Source: Psilocybe azurescens (taxonomy: Eukaryota > Basidiomycota > Agaricomycetes > Agaricales > Agrocybaceae). Taken from it: a DNA stretch of 64,000 nt. The stretch lies in NCBI GenBank assembly GCA_023853785.1, contig JAJIRX010000680.1:124001-188000 (forward strand), written 5' to 3'. The translations under genes were made by a program, and so were the position numbers. Of this stretch, positions 1 through 12,881 are shown piece after piece. How positions within the stretch are numbered: the stretch's first letter is position 1; every line of letters begins with the position of its first letter. The notes beneath the pieces were generated by a model. It saw nothing but the letters and a program-made list of their open reading frames with translations. It made no database searches and was not told the origin of the DNA.

Positions 1-3000
1 CCGGCAAACACTCAGGACATTCCAATCGCGGTAAAGCCGATAAAGATTTTTCGCTCTATATCGCTCTTCAGCATACAGTGTACAAGTTATAAAATGTGAT
101 GTGCTGACCTCTATCACCTTCTGTTGCTGCTCAGGCAACAGGCGCTGGGATGAGTTTTCGGAGAAACTCCGTTTAATCATCTCTTCTACCCTCAAAGCCT
201 CCACACGTAGCAAATTCAAGATCATGTTATACGTCAACCTGAATTGCGATGATAGTTTTCCTGGGACACCGAGCATCATGGTATGCAGCGTGGTTTGCTG
301 GTGTTGGCTGAGTAACGTGGCAACTATGATTGTGAATGGGATCGTACCTCAGGAAGACTATCGTTCGCAACGATTATCACAGTTCCAGTTGGATCAAGAC
401 CACGTCTACCAGCTCTACCAGCCATCTGCGTGTATTCTCCGGGTAGAATGTCACGGAAGCTACGGCCATCGTGTTTTCTTATACTCGAGAAAACTACGCA
501 TTTAGCTGGCATGTTAACACCCTACAAATGAGAGAACATGAGATTTTGTGGCAGAAAAAGTCTTCTGGTCCCACCATGGCAAAGGTTTCCGTGGCAAATA
601 GGATTTTAACCAGTCCTCGGGCAAACAGAATTTCTACAAGCTATCAGCATAAGTATTGTTAGAGGAAGTTAAAAATATATGCGGTGAAATAGTCACCTCT
701 TTGACCAGGGGAAGAAGACCACCATGATGTATCCCGATTCCACGGGAAAGTAGATCCCGAGTTCGTACGATTTGAGGGAGTTTTCTATCCGAACCTGCCC
801 ATTCCATTTCGGAAGAGAGTTTCCAAAAGAGGTACTGTGACATACCTTTCAGACGTGCGAGTGCCTTTTCAATGGCGACATGAACCTCGCTCTTCTCCAC
901 GGACGTACACAAATCTGCATTCGTTAACGTGGCCGCATTCTCTTCACAACGTTTCTTGGAAAAGGTGAATACCACGACAGGAAGTAACGCCTTCTTGCGC
1001 AGATGGCCGAGCAAATGAACGTATAAATTTTTGTCCGCTGCAGTATGCATTGTTCTTGGCGGCGCTCCTCCCCACGCCCACCTCTTTGTGGGACGGGTGC
1101 GCCTCGACCACCACGTGCATGAGGACCTCCGCGCTGCTGTCCTCGCTGCGCAGGAGCAGCACCTCGCGCGCCCTGACGCGTTGAACAGGTGGTAGTCCAG
1201 CGGCTTCGCGTTCCTTATCTTGTTTACGTCGCAGAGCTTCTCCTGCTTCTTTGTATCTGGAGTATGAACGAGATTTGAGAACAGAAGTCTTCGTGAAGAT
1301 ACCACTCACCCTTGACCAACGAAATTTCTCTGCGCATCTACGATTTTATACATTTCACGGCCGGCGTATAGATAATGCTCAAGTGGGACAGGTCGTTGAG
1401 GGGTGGATATCACGTAGATATCTTTTTCTTAGTTCGCCTATATTAGAAATCAATACAAGCACGGCAGCATACTGTAGATTCTCACCCAACCCAGTCTGCA
1501 AACTCCTTGGTATTTGGGACTGTTGCAGATAGCAAGATAATATTGACATGGTCTGGAAGCATGATTATCACTTCTTCCCAAACTACACCTCTCTATTGGA
1601 AAAGCGTGAGTTTGATTCTACAATTCTTTCTGAGGGAAGTTCACATACCTCTGCGTCATTAACATAGTGAACTTCATCAAAGATAACAAACTCCACGTCG
1701 CGGATAAGGTCGGCACCTTTATACAACATACTTCGCAAAATTTCAGTTGTCATGATCAAGCAGCTTGCTTCAGGATTGATTTGAACATCTCCTGTTAGAA
1801 TTCCAACAGACGAGGAGGAGAATGTCTGCTTGAAATCGCGGAACTTTTGATTTGAAAGAGCCTTGATCGGAGATGTATATATAGCCCTTGTGGGGACAGT
1901 GTATTAGGACGAGATCACAGAAATGAGCAAAAGCCTTACCGTGTCATATGTTTTTCAGCAAGAGCTATAGCATACTCGGCTACGACAGTTTTTCCAGCTG
2001 AGGTATGCGCTGCTACAAATACAGAGTCACCCATCTCAAGGTGATAGACGGCTTGTTTTTGGAAAGTATCAAGTTCGAAGGGATACTAGAGGCGTCTGCA
2101 TCAAGTTCTGTGTTTTGAAGAGAAAGCTGGGAATGCACTTTATGGGCCATTTCCGGTACAAGTTCGTGAAAGTTGGTCAAGGGCGTATTGACGTCAATGA
2201 CATGTGCCCAGTCGCGTTTCTGCATGATAGCCCTTTTCAGACGACGTTTCTTGAACCCAACTGGTTTTAGATTTGAGCGCTGAGAAAGAGAGATCGGTCA
2301 ATAAAACACAAGAATGACAGACGACACTGAGATTTTTACAGATGTGGGTAGAAGGTCATCGACTTCCTTGGTTTGGTCCAACGGAATTTCTTCCTCTTCG
2401 TCGGGTTTATTGTTCTGGCCAACGATGAGATCGTGAGCACCATTGTGGCAATCAATCATACCTCATCCTCAGCTTCGTCCAATTCCTCCACGGATTCATG
2501 TTCAATCTCAACGAGGTTCTCATCCTCAACGGGATCTCCAGGAAGACGCAGACCCCTCTCAAACCCCGGTGGTACTGTTCTGAAACCTTTCCCTTGCCCA
2601 ACCCCCCTTGTTATCGTTCGATAATTCGATAGGCGCATCGTCGAATCCTCCTGGCCAAAAGGGAACATATCCAGACTTCCCCCTTACAAAGTTTTTGCTG
2701 GGTCCTGGTGCTCTGTCGAGAGAGGTTGATGTCGACCCATTCGATAGACGAGTTGACGTCGTCTACGAGAAAATGCGTTCCATTTTTTAGATGCCGGCTC
2801 GAACAAAATCAACGAGACAAGTCAAACCTCCGTATATCCCGTAACTCTTCCATCAAGTCCCGAGCGTACAAAGTTCAGGACCGTCGAAGGAGGTGCCAGC
2901 TCCGCGTTCAACAAGTATGGAACAGAGACAGCGTGCTGCCAGTGTCTGGTGAAAAGTGAACGGTCAGTGGCTCCTGATACTGAAGTGAAAGCACGTCGCA

Positions 3001-3192
3001 CACTTGATATGAATGTAGCCACTGAGCAGGAAAAGTCTTTGGAGGCAATAAAAGTCGCTTCTCTATATCTTCGTGAACCTCCGAAGCTGTTGGCGTTGTA
3101 GCCAATTGTAATCGTCCCAAAATCTTCGAAGCATCTTCTCCGCTTGGATTAACGATCTGATCGAGGACTTCAAAGTGAGGATTTATATCCAT
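1..3192 (-). CDS. SKI2: SKI2-type DExH RNA helicase, 3' part missing
   Basis: Cytoplasmic RNA helicase of the Ski complex, which feeds mRNA into the exosome for 3'-5' decay. Reading leftwards one sees the N-terminal segment with [15 protein letters not shown] (about 2150-2220), the Walker A region AAHTSAGKT (about 2000), the DEVH box in [11 protein letters not shown] (about 1650-1700), [17 protein letters not shown] (about 950), the [15 protein letters not shown] block (about 700) and motif [14 protein letters not shown] (about 400). This order and these motifs are specific to the SKI2 family. Several introns interrupt it; one joins EMAHK to YPFELDTFQ near 2086-2138. The C-terminal rRNA-processing arch/DSHCT part lies outside the window. 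A GC-rich stretch at 1050-1190 encodes an RGG-like insert only if two small indels are corrected. The start is uncertain: Met at 3192 is my choice, but the frame stays open to a Met at 3345. Confidence 0.93.
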
Positions 3193-3609
3193 TGGCGAAA
3201 ACGGTATTTGGATTCGTTCAGATAGTAATGAAGAACCAATAACACATATGTATGTAATTGCAGGTAGAGAATGACGTTGGAACGTCGGAAGAGGTGCAAG
3301 TACAGTATTTAATCCCAACGTTGTAACACAGCCACCCTTGCGCATAGTTATTGGCGCTAAGCCTAAGCACTTCAGTTTTTCGGTGCGCGCATCCAGTTGG
3401 CATCTAGTGTGGACTACAATCAGTCAAAAAGTTCAGTTCAGGACAAGTTTCATGATGATAAAACGACAAGTTTATTAAACACAGATAATCGTAAGAGGTA
3501 ACATGCAAGAATATTACTACGAAAATTAGGATAATCGAAATTAAGAGATCATTAGTTTTATAAGTAGCAAGGCGATTCCTTGTATACCTTTGTCCATGAA
3601 TCGACATCT
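3193..3609. other. Intergenic, SKI2 upstream region
   Basis: This stretch lies between two genes on the minus strand and should hold the SKI2 promoter and the 3' end of the methyltransferase gene. It is AT-rich. The open frame running upstream of the SKI2 start to 3345 may be additional N-terminal coding sequence. I see no other gene. Confidence 0.5.
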
Positions 3610-5035
3610 TTATCTCACTTTCTTCCGAGCGTAGACACATTGCAACCGCGTATACTGAGTTATTTTACGTTCATCCATTTCTCGCAATGCACCCTGTTCC
3701 AGCGTATCAACAATTTCCACCGGCAGGCCATTCCCTAGGAGGAGAGGCCTACCAGCGCCTAGAAAAGCCTGCATTGTAAAAGAAGTAAAAGATCAGACAT
3801 CGAAAGGTGAGAAAGGAGAGCTTGATTTCGCACAGATGTATTCTCCTTCATCTTCCGATAAAATCGTCGGGTAGCCTCTGATTCAGTGGGACTATAAGGT
3901 GGAGGGACTATTGGTAGCCAAAATTCTCTATAGACAACATCTTCAAAGCTGGGATTGCTAGATACCCATTCAAGAAGATGAGTTGCAGCATCCGCATCTC
4001 CGCCGATATGTTTGATAGAGGCAGCCAAAAATGTCATCCAGCGTGCCCACCAAGGTGGAGCAATTTCATGAGTGCCCAGTTCAATACGTTTATGGTCTTT
4101 ATCGTATATATGGAAATCAAATTCAGAAATGTCAAGGAGTCCATGCGGCCGTAGAGCACGGCACATCTGATCGACGAGAAGATGATAGTCTTTGATCTGA
4201 GAAAGGAATTATTAAAACATGAGGCGGGTACAAGGAAAGCAAAAACCATACACCCGATGAGATAAGACGCGCATGAACGACATTGAAATCTCCGTAGAAA
4301 TGCTCCAACCCGAGATTGACATCATCTACCTCGCTCCTACAAGTAAATTGCACGGTTCAGTTTGCAACTTGATGCAAGAAAAATTACAACTCGCCTAAGA
4401 TTTGGTGGCATGCTTCTATCGAAGCAGACCTTACATTAGCATTGATCTAGACGCACTAGAAGGAGGTAGGCAACTAACGGAGATTGCATCGGTATCAAAT
4501 CTACCGCAACAGCACTACAGTGAGGGAAATCCCGAGCAACGTCCATAATCCTGAGTGAGTATATAAATGAAAAAGTTAATAAACCGCATAAATGACATAA
4601 ACTGTCTTACTTACCAACTTCCGCTTCCACAACCAAGGTCTAAGCAGGCTTTCGTCTCTCCCGGGACATCGTCTGTCATGACTGATTCCATGGGGGGACA
4701 TATTTTTCGCCCATAAGATCAACGAATATTGTATGCTGTTTGTCTTAAAAAAGATGGAGAACTGTAGTTGGTGGCGCACCCGAGGGAATTGGGAATCAGC
4801 AGGGCATACCAAGTCGTTCTAGCTCTTCTTCGTCTGCAGGAAGACGGTAAAGTTCTGAGTATGTTTGGAGACCGCGACCGTACTCTTGCCTTTGAAAGTT
4901 TGCTTGCATTGAATCGGTTACAGAAAACACAGATTGGGGAGACGCGGAGCGTATGGAAGGATCTACTTCGTAGGAGGTGAGTGAACTCGCCATACTCATG
5001 TCCGACTCGCTAGGAGGAGGTAGGCCCGAGCGCAC
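3610..5035 (-). CDS. SAM-dependent methyltransferase (LaeA/TAM-like)
   Basis: Probable class I methyltransferase of the kind that is abundant in Agaricomycetes. The acidic N-terminus leads into YRLPADEEELERL, then an exon with IFVDLMGEKYVPP, then the SAM-binding motif I CLDLGCGSGSW (about 4610-4640), and motif II AVAVDLIPMQ (about 4490). Further on are HARLISSG, a LRPHGLLDISEFDF strand and the C-terminal ending QYTRLQCVYARKK. The product and substrate are unknown; LaeA relatives regulate secondary metabolism, but many of these enzymes are uncharacterised. There is a frame break at a six-base G run on the plus strand (4692-4697), where seven are needed to join KYVPP to MESVM. A second break near 5046 would move the start to a Met at 5076 (MDGDSDTESD). 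At least five exons. Confidence 0.85.
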
Positions 5036-5076
5036 GGAGTCAGATGTCGCTTTCGGTGTCGCTGTCCCCGTCCATG

Positions 5077-6971
5077 ATGTGCGATAGGATTTGCGAAATG
5101 GACTATTGCACTTAGGAGAACAGGGCCATTTATACGAAAAGGTAGACGCTTAAAGTAGCCTTCTGAATGGATCAGCGTGCGAGTCGGATTCGGCGGATAT
5201 TGGTGATCCCCGAGGAGGAGGGAGAAAAAACGTGGCAACGACCAGGAGAACCACGCAAAATCAAAGTGCAAGGGGTGACCAGGACCACAACCTACCACAA
5301 CTTATGCCAAACCTCTGCAATTGGCGGTTGGCGTTTACTTGGCAAGGTTGTGTTATTTGTGTCTAAGCGGTATTAGAATCCCGGATAGGTCCGGCATTTC
5401 TTTCCCTTCGCGGAAATTCTGGCCACACACCCATGAGCCTCGACTGTTTGTTTCTCGCCTGACGCACAAACTGACTCACTGTGCTCGTGGTCGGGGTCAT
5501 TCACTAGCTCGCAATGAGGTCTTCGTTTGTTACCCCTGTTAACCATACTTAAAAACAGCTCCGCCAAAAATATGCGTCTAAAAGGACTTTTTTCTCTGCT
5601 TCTCCGCATCTTTTAATCTCGGCTTATCTGGCAGAAATATCCTCTCTGTGGGCAAACGTCTTGGTGGTTATTCTCACTGCACATCACCTGTTTTTAGAAT
5701 TTTCTGGAGGCGTTCTCAGTGATTGTAACACGTTTTATTTTGGCTTGCTGATACAGATGCAGAGTATTTTTCGGTCACGGAGTCTCTCTGGCCCTTTGCT
5801 TTGCTACAACGACGCGTCACCCGGGTTATTAATCCCCCACTGCTTGGGATTGTGATCTAGTCAACTCGTGCATCCATATTTCCGGGACAGGCAAATATAT
5901 CATGGTCACACACTGCTCTAAGTACGCACATATGGGACTAAAATATGTCTTTTGAAACCCCAGGAATCTCCTGAAATCAGCTGCTCAACCTCTACGAACA
6001 TATATATTGTCGAAAACAATTTCAATATTCTACTCTAGTGCAGGACCTGTGATAACCCTTGTAGCTTGATCAGCCCGAGTGATGCATCAGTTCATGCGGA
6101 CACACTGCTTTTCTGACTCGAAATCAGGTATTTTCGAGAATAAAGAATTATCTCATGACTGATTCCTTTTCCAACCCCAATCCTTACCCCCGCCGATGGC
6201 TGAGTCGTGGTCGCTCAAAGGCATCGGGTCTTATAGCTCGAGGCCGCGAGGAAGGTAGACGACATGAACATTATGGCAAGGTCGGATTTCTCAACCGACC
6301 ACATTGCTGGTTTCGGCGCCGACTAGAAGAAATTCGCGGATTCTACTGAAATGACGACCTCTTCTAGGACTCGAACCGGGTTACTATTTGATATTTATGG
6401 AGCGTTCAATCGTGCTTTACTTCGACTAGAAGATACATGCATGCTTTAAATTTACAGGAAACACCGCCCTACCTTCAAGCTTGGTGTCAGGTCAAACAGA
6501 ACCGAAATACCCAGGCCATCTTTTCATTGCCACAAACCCTTCCGGGTTCTTCTCCTCTACAACTCAATGATCGAAGAAGATCATAGGACGTTACTGTCCG
6601 ATGTCGTATAGAGTAGTCTCGCAAGGCGACAGCCTGAGATAAGCGTTCATCTGAAGTCAAGGGTCTCCAATGTTATTGGCATTCATTCAATGCAAACAAT
6701 GTTTTTACTCAATACTTAGTTATGATATCATCTAGCTCTAATTTCGGGTACCTAAGTGTTTACCGTCTGCTCGCTCTGTTGCACACTTGTCGTCAACATG
6801 TATGTATAGGTAGTGAAGTGCGTGGTGTTCAAGTCGGAAGCAGCTTAAAAGCCGGTACTTGAGAAAATATTATAACGGGAGGCCACATGGATTATATGTA
6901 AACGTGATATTCTGAGAGAAAAGATGGCTAGTACATTGCATTTGATATATCATTTGAACGCTCAGCATTAC
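5077..6971. other. Long intergenic region, no gene recognised
   Basis: Almost 1.9 kb between the methyltransferase 5' end and the IST1 3' end. The open frames here are short, have no recognisable motif and no coherent exon structure. I found no transposon termini or RNA gene; a weak tRNA-like fold near 6360-6433 was rejected. It may contain the methyltransferase promoter and old, decayed sequence. Confidence 0.4.
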
Positions 6972-8232
6972 CTAGCGCTTCTTGAGCTCAGCAAAGCGTT
7001 TAGATAGAAGCTCGAATTCGTCCTCGACCGGCGGTGCAGGCGATGCGGAATGTTTTTTAGCGTCTGCTGCTTTAGACGGCTCGGGAATCACGGAAGTCGT
7101 TGCTTGATCCTTCGTTTTGGCTTCCTCGTTCTTCTTTTCGGAGGGATCGGATGGTGTCGAATCTTCTTTTCTCCGTCCTGGAAATGGGTAATTTAGAATT
7201 TTATTATGTTTTTTTTCCCATCTGGAGATCTTACCTTTAAATCTTCTTCTTCAACACTCGCGGGATTAAGATCATCGAGAGACGACCACGGCACACCATA
7301 AGCCTTTGTGATTTCTCTGATATAGGCATCCACCAAGGCTGGCGCAGGTGTAGCATTGTTTAGCTTGCTCATGACCTGCAGTTGCGGTGTTAACAGCTGA
7401 ACATATTTAGGACGGCGACGACTTACGCGATTGCTCACACAGCCATCGCGGTTCTCCATAACAGCCGCAGAGAATTCACGTCCATATTTATGCATCAGGA
7501 TATCCCGCAGGATATGTAATTCTATAGCGGAATGTGAGTTGAGTCGACGCTATTATGTGGATTATTACGTGCATACCCTTGAGTTCGGTGCGTGGCGCGG
7601 CATGAATAACGCTGCAAACCCCTTCGACGATGCCTGTGGATGACGAGATTGATTATTTGCAGCGACTGACTTACGAGTACTGCGCACCTGGATCTGGTTC
7701 GCGAGCGCTGAGGATCTGTTAATACCCGATGTCTTCGTAAGAGTAAAATATAGAACAACTCACTTCTGGTCTAGAAGCCCAAATCGTGCCAGCAGCAGCT
7801 CGCAATACAGCTCCAGCAGCTCTAGCAATTCGATATAGATGTCCTCATTGATAACTGTTTTGGAATTAACGTCAATTCTGCCTTAATAAAGTAATGGATG
7901 ACATACTTGTCTCTACCTTAATACGAGCAGTTTCTATCTTGCCTCGTTCGATCAAGCTGGCAATATCGCGGCGAGCGGTCTTGGCTTGTGCTTCCTTCTT
8001 CTGCTGAAGCGTTCGCAGGCGCTGAACTGATAATCTGGGCAAAGAATCAAAGAAACGAACGCGAAATCTGGAGGGTTACTATTCACTTCAATTGAACCTT
8101 CAGATAGAAAGGTTGCGATGAGTGATGTACTTGATCGTCGAGGTCAGCGCGCGACGACTGTGGTTACTTTCCAAGTGGTGAATCGTTCAATCGCGATCTC
8201 ACCTTCGCTTTGGCGGAATTCCACATCGACAT
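6972..8232 (-). CDS. IST1: IST1 family, ESCRT-III regulator
   Basis: Vacuolar protein sorting factor that binds ESCRT-III and regulates the AAA ATPase Vps4 at endosomes. The N-terminus MSMWNSAKAK is followed after introns by VQLKLSVQRLRTLQQKKEAQ and ARRDIASLIERGKIETARIK, the diagnostic Ist1 helices. Next come DILMHKYGREFSAAVMEN (about 7440-7500) and LVDAYIREITKAYGVPW (about 7290-7350). The C-terminus is charged and low complexity and ends in a helix FELLSKRFAELKKR, a probable MIT-interacting segment that would bind Vps4. About seven exons. The splice joints I checked keep frame, so this gene appears intact. It is divergent from the RasGEF gene with about 0.8 kb between starts. Confidence 0.9.
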
Positions 8233-9033
8233 CGTTAGGGTAACTACGTAGTCCACGAAGTCAGTTTTCAGGGTTATTCTAAAATTCGAGTCTGTTTACC
8301 TCGGGAATGGGGGTAAGTGGTACTATCAGCTACGAAGTTTGATGACCACTGTAAGGATGTCAATGACGGTGTATACACTAAAAGCTTTTGGTACACAAAG
8401 ACTACATATGACCAATCGAAATGCGTAAGCAGTTTTCTTGTCCCTTTTGAATTTCAGGAACAGCGATCGGGGCCAGGGACGACTCTCAACGTTCAACTCT
8501 CAACGAACAGTTTCGATAATTCTCTTCGTTCAACAAGTCGACTCTGTCGAGAATCATTTCAGTTTCAAAAAATCCAAGCCTTCGTGAACTCTGTCAATTT
8601 ACTGCAGATATGTGAGGCAATGTGCAACCAAGCATCATCTCGGCACATTTTGAATCTTAAATTTACGTTGCTCGACACCAGTGGTCGCAAGATGCTGGGT
8701 TTAGGTTTTACAGTGAGTTGATGAGGAAACATGGTATTTTTCAAGTCACTTTGATAATTCAACATGATAAATAAAGGCTACGGGGCGAGGGAGGCTTTAC
8801 CCCTAATGGCGAGCCGCGATTAACCGTTTGTGTTGATGGTTGTCGCAGCCCAGACACCTGGATTAGGACAGTTATAACTCGAATTCTTACTCACGACCGA
8901 CCCTTGTTCTCTCTCCTCAGATCGTTCTTTATCCCTCATCTCTATGCCTGTTTCTTTTCAAATCTTTGATACGTTTTCCTGTTGTTCAACTTATAATCAC
9001 TAAACTTTCCTGACACGATCACCTACATCTCTA
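8233..9033. other. Divergent intergenic region between IST1 and RasGEF
   Basis: This region should carry the promoters of both genes. A 134-codon plus-strand frame at 8317-8721 shows no family motif and I do not call it. Pyrimidine-rich tracts at about 8900-9030 precede the RasGEF start, as is common upstream of basidiomycete start codons. Confidence 0.45.
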
Positions 9034-11543
9034 ATGGTTTCCCAGACTCGCCCACAGGCTGTGCGTCAGTCGCTTCACCTCCTCATATCTCCTTCATACA
9101 CATACTCCAAGGTCACTGTCGTCCCACAAACCCCAAACTCGGCTCCTCTATCGATTAAACCGGACACAGCTAGGTCACCCCCAAGTCCTCAATTACCAGA
9201 TTCCGTCATGTTTTCCGTTCTATGTCAGTACGACTTCGATGCTCAAGGAATCTGGTATGTTGTCGTTCAGCAAGGGCGAAATTCTCGATGTGATCAAACG
9301 CGATGACACGGGCTGGTGGGCCGCCATGCCCAAGGAAGGTACCGTCGTGGGTTGGATCCCTCAGGCCTTTGTCCGCCCTCTCTCAAACGATATGGCTGAG
9401 AAACTACGAAACCTCGGGCGAAGAGTTTCGAATCCCTGAATTCGAGGCCGAAGAGCTTTACAATAGCAGCCGTACCTATGAGAGCGGCGCACCTATTTTC
9501 GATTCCGATTCTGATAGTCCTACATCTACTTACGAGGACTTCTTCAAGGTACTACTGCTTTTATTTCACTCGCGGTGATCGTCTTTCTAAAGAGTATTTG
9601 GCAGTCGCATTCTACTTCATCAGTAGCTACATCCTATAATTCGAAAGATGTCCCGAACATCGTCGACGAAAAACACTACCATCCACCTCACAGTCATCAT
9701 CGTCGTCATCACGGCCGCGTCGTCATCTCCATCCGCCACCATCTCCGTCATCTCCCATGCCTTTACCTCCCCTGCCGGAGTATCTCGGTCGGTATCGCTT
9801 GATAAACCTACCCCACCGACACCTCCGCCAGAAACCGATAACCGAACAAGAGCAGGATCCTTGTCTAACCGCCACATACGACGGCGACCTGTCATTGTAG
9901 ATGATAATCCAACTTTGCGACAGCTGTCCGACTCTGATTGAGACCAACGATCTAAAAAAGATCGATGAAATAGCAAGTCCTGATATCGCTGGTTCCTTTG
10001 ATGCTATCTTCAAGAGCACGCGCCATGAGGATAAGCTACAAAGAAAAGCGAGCCAGACAATCAAACAGACGAAGAAAAACCATGCGCCAACGATATCTCT
10101 CTGCAAACCTCGTTATTTGAAGCCACTATATGCGGATCAAATTGATGAGGATGACAAGGGCAACATCCGCTTTGCTTCAATCCCGGCATTAATTGAACGA
10201 CTAACAATAGAGACAGGGAAAGACCAATCTCACGAGTAAGTGACGATGAGACATTAACCTCGTACTGCCTGCTGAACACTCTTTCCGCAGAACAAGCTGA
10301 AGGCAGCACCTTCACAAACGTATTTCTTGCTACATTTCGGACATTTATGACTGCAGACCAACTTTTCGAGCTACTTATTGACCGGTTCAATTTGAAACCC
10401 CCAAATCACTGACAGATTCTGAACACAAGGGCTGGTCGACCCATCTTCGGGAACCTGTGCGTCGAAGGATTCTGGAAATCTTTTATTTATGGCTGGTGAC
10501 ATATCACCTTTTGGAAGAGGAACCACATATTGCACAGGAGTCTCTCGTCTTTTTGAGCAATCTGGGTGGCGTACATGCTGAAATGGCGATCAGGCTTGCG
10601 AAGGACGTTGAACGCTTGGTATGACCCTCCTTTTTTTTAGTTACGGGAAAGTCCTAACTGTTCACCAGCAGTCATTAGCGCTCCCGGTTGCCTCATCCAG
10701 CGCCGCTACTCCCCAAAAGGCCAGGAAATCCAGGGCACATAAGAATGACTTGCTCAAGTTAGATCCGGTCGACATAGCAGAGCAACTCGCGCTCTGGGAG
10801 TACTCATTATACATCAAGATAACTCCACAGGAGTGCCTATCTTATGCGAAGACACGGACGGGCCCCACAGTCATCCATTTGCAGAACTTTTGCGCAACTC
10901 ATGACAAGCTTGGGGGATGGGTGAAGAAAAGCATTCTAAAACACGACATTCTTTCAAAACGAGCAGACACCGTTGAATTTTGGATCAGAGTCGCTGAGGT
11001 ATGTCTTCCTGATCCAAACAAGATCCAATAACTTATCCTTTTAAGAAATGCCGGTCGTTGAACAATTTCGCATCAATGAGTGCTATTATCATCGCACTTT
11101 CCAGCATGGTCATCAAAAACCTACACTTGACGTGGTCGCATGTACATCGGAAATCACAACTTGATCAACTGCTGCGGCATAACGAACCCACTGGTGGATT
11201 CGCTGGGTATCGCAACCTGGCACAAAATGCCGAAGGACCCTGTGTGCCGTTTATCGGAATGTACTTGACTGATATCGTGCATGCGCAGGACCAACACAAA
11301 CAGAACGATGGTCGAATATGCTTTTTCCAAAGGGCGCGGTGGTATGAGATTATTACAAACATGCTCAAATTCCAGACTCGGATGTACAGAATCGTAGCCA
11401 GCGAGTCGACGACGCTTTTCATTGAAGCACACCTGTGTGATGTGAAGGACGAGAATTGGTTTTGGACGAGAAGTCAGGAACTCCAGCACTGCGAGATGGC
11501 GAATGCGGACATAAGGAAAGGTTTAGAGGCAGCAGGCTTCTGA
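9034..11543 (+). CDS. SH3 domain Ras guanine nucleotide exchange factor
   Basis: CDC25-family activator of Ras. The start MVSQTRPQAV leads into an SH3 domain at 9215-9390, with core pieces SVLCQYDFDAQ, MLSFSKGEILDVIKRDD and GWWAAMPKEGTVVGWIP. A Ser/Pro-rich linker follows, then the RasGEF N-terminal module (FLATFRTFMTADQLFELL, about 10325-10380) and the catalytic RasGEF domain at about 10780-11530, including WEYSLYIKITPQECL, SLNNFASMSAIIIAL and HLTWSHV. It ends with LEAAGF and a stop. Frame breaks are needed near 9247, 9401, 9940 and in the C5/A3 run at 10398-10405. The order SH3, RasGEF-N, RasGEF matches fungal Cdc25-type regulators of cAMP or MAPK signalling. Convergent with the Rab5 gene. 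Confidence 0.88.
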
Positions 11544-11871
11544 AGAGTGAGTTAGACGCCTAGCTTTGAAGTCTAATGTGTAGTATATGTAACATTATTC
11601 AAACTGTATCAACTGTAAGTCACCACATCGTAGCGAATATATAGAAATGGAAATTTGAACACCCGAAAATTTTCGGCATAGCATTAGCACCCGAATAAGG
11701 GACTTCTGAAAGTGAAAGAGGCAGTCGTGAAATAGAATTGTGTATCCCAGAAGGTCCAAAGTAACCAGAAGAAAAAGATTCATGGCAAAAAGTATGGTAA
11801 TACGTTACAAGAAAAGAAGCAAGATGGATGTCGAAAGGACAGAATAGAAAAGTGGTGCTGAGGATGAGGAA
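11544..11871. other. Convergent 3' intergenic region
   Basis: AT-rich sequence between the 3' ends of the RasGEF and Rab5 genes, presumably both 3' UTRs. No gene or repeat seen. Confidence 0.5.
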
Positions 11872-12881
11872 TTAACAGTTGCAAGCATCAGGTTGGCCTG
11901 CGGCCCCTGTGCCAGCTTGTTTATTGAGATCGAGACCCGCTCTGGCGGTTGTACCAGCTCGTCCAGCACCCGCCCGTGTGGCAGAAGGAGCTGTTAGAGG
12001 TAGCTTCTGGGCTGAAAGTGGGACATTTCGAGTCAGTGAATAAACTGGGGAGAAACTGGGGAGAAATCATACCGATAGCAGTGAATATTTCTGTAACACC
12101 CTCGCCTGTCTTTGCACTGGTTTCTGTCCACATGAGACCCTCCTCATCGGCATATTTCTTTGCTTCTTCCTGCGAGACTTGGCGCCGTGCTGCTAAATCT
12201 GACTTGTTTCCGCATAGAGCAATGACTATTGAGGGGTCGGCCTGTCGCTGTAGTTCCCTTATCCATGTGCGGGCCTTCTCCAATGATGCTGATTGAGTGA
12301 TATCATACACGACGACGGCGCAATTGGCATTTCGATAGTACATGGGTGCCTATGGGACTTGAGATAAGCCTGAAGTCATAATCAACGAATTCGTCACGCA
12401 CGAGAGACTGTAAATAGGCTAAGGGTCAGCTCCACAACGCAGGCTAGTGAGCCCAATAGTACACACACCTTGTAGCGCTCCTGTCCGGCAGTATCCCTGC
12501 TAGATTTAAGTTCCCTGGGACATAACATATGAACAGGCGTGCGCACCATATCTCGAACTTTACAGTTGTCTGGTCATCGAGTGTGACTGTTTGCGTCAGA
12601 AAGGCAGCTGATATAGGAGAATTAGATGACGGAGGAAAGACATGGGCGGTCTAGCTGACCTCCAATAGTACTTTCGCGGTAGTCGTCGAATTGGTCCTTC
12701 ACAAATCGAAGAACCAGACTTGCCAGGTGTGAGTTAGCGGCGATAGAGGACCGTGTCAGACTAACCTTGATTTACCGACTGCAGATTCACCTGAGAAGCT
12801 ATTGAATGAGAATGCGGTGTATAGCAGAGCGGAGTGGGACTGACCTAGGAGAACAAGTTTGAATTGAAACTGTTTGGACAT
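11872..12881 (-). CDS. Rab5-family small GTPase (Ypt5/Vps21)
   Basis: Early endosome Rab. Exons read cleanly as MSKQFQFKLVLLG, the P-loop GESAVGKSSLV, RFVKDQFDDYRESTIG, the switch region AAFLTQTVTLDDQTTVKFEIW, WDTAGQERYKSL, APMYYRNANCAVVVYDIT, the base-specificity motif GNKSDL and ETSAKTGEGV. The Rab5 hallmark GAAFLTQT and the ESTIGA effector sequence are present. The C-terminus is a Gly/Ala-rich tail ending in CNC, a CXC geranylgeranylation signal. Seven or so exons, one of them tiny (KSL followed by APMYY). No frame break is seen, unlike most neighbours. It shares a 325 bp divergent region with the RRM gene. Confidence 0.95.

Noticed and set aside
634..1305. A single 223-residue protein on the minus strand
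   Set aside because: It mixes true SKI2 exon sequence, intron and a GC-rich stretch in the wrong frame, so it is not a gene of its own.
6360..6433. Possible tRNA on the minus strand (matching 7-base ends and a GGTTCGAGTCC-like box)
   Set aside because: The T-stem pairs poorly, there is no D-arm consensus or anticodon arm, and the 3' acceptor overlaps the T-stem.
8317..8721. 134-codon plus-strand frame in the IST1/RasGEF spacer
   Set aside because: No motif, unusual composition and no sign of a conserved family; it looks like a chance frame.
9620..10106. Minus-strand frames opposite the RasGEF linker
   Set aside because: They lie antisense to the RasGEF linker and have no motif.
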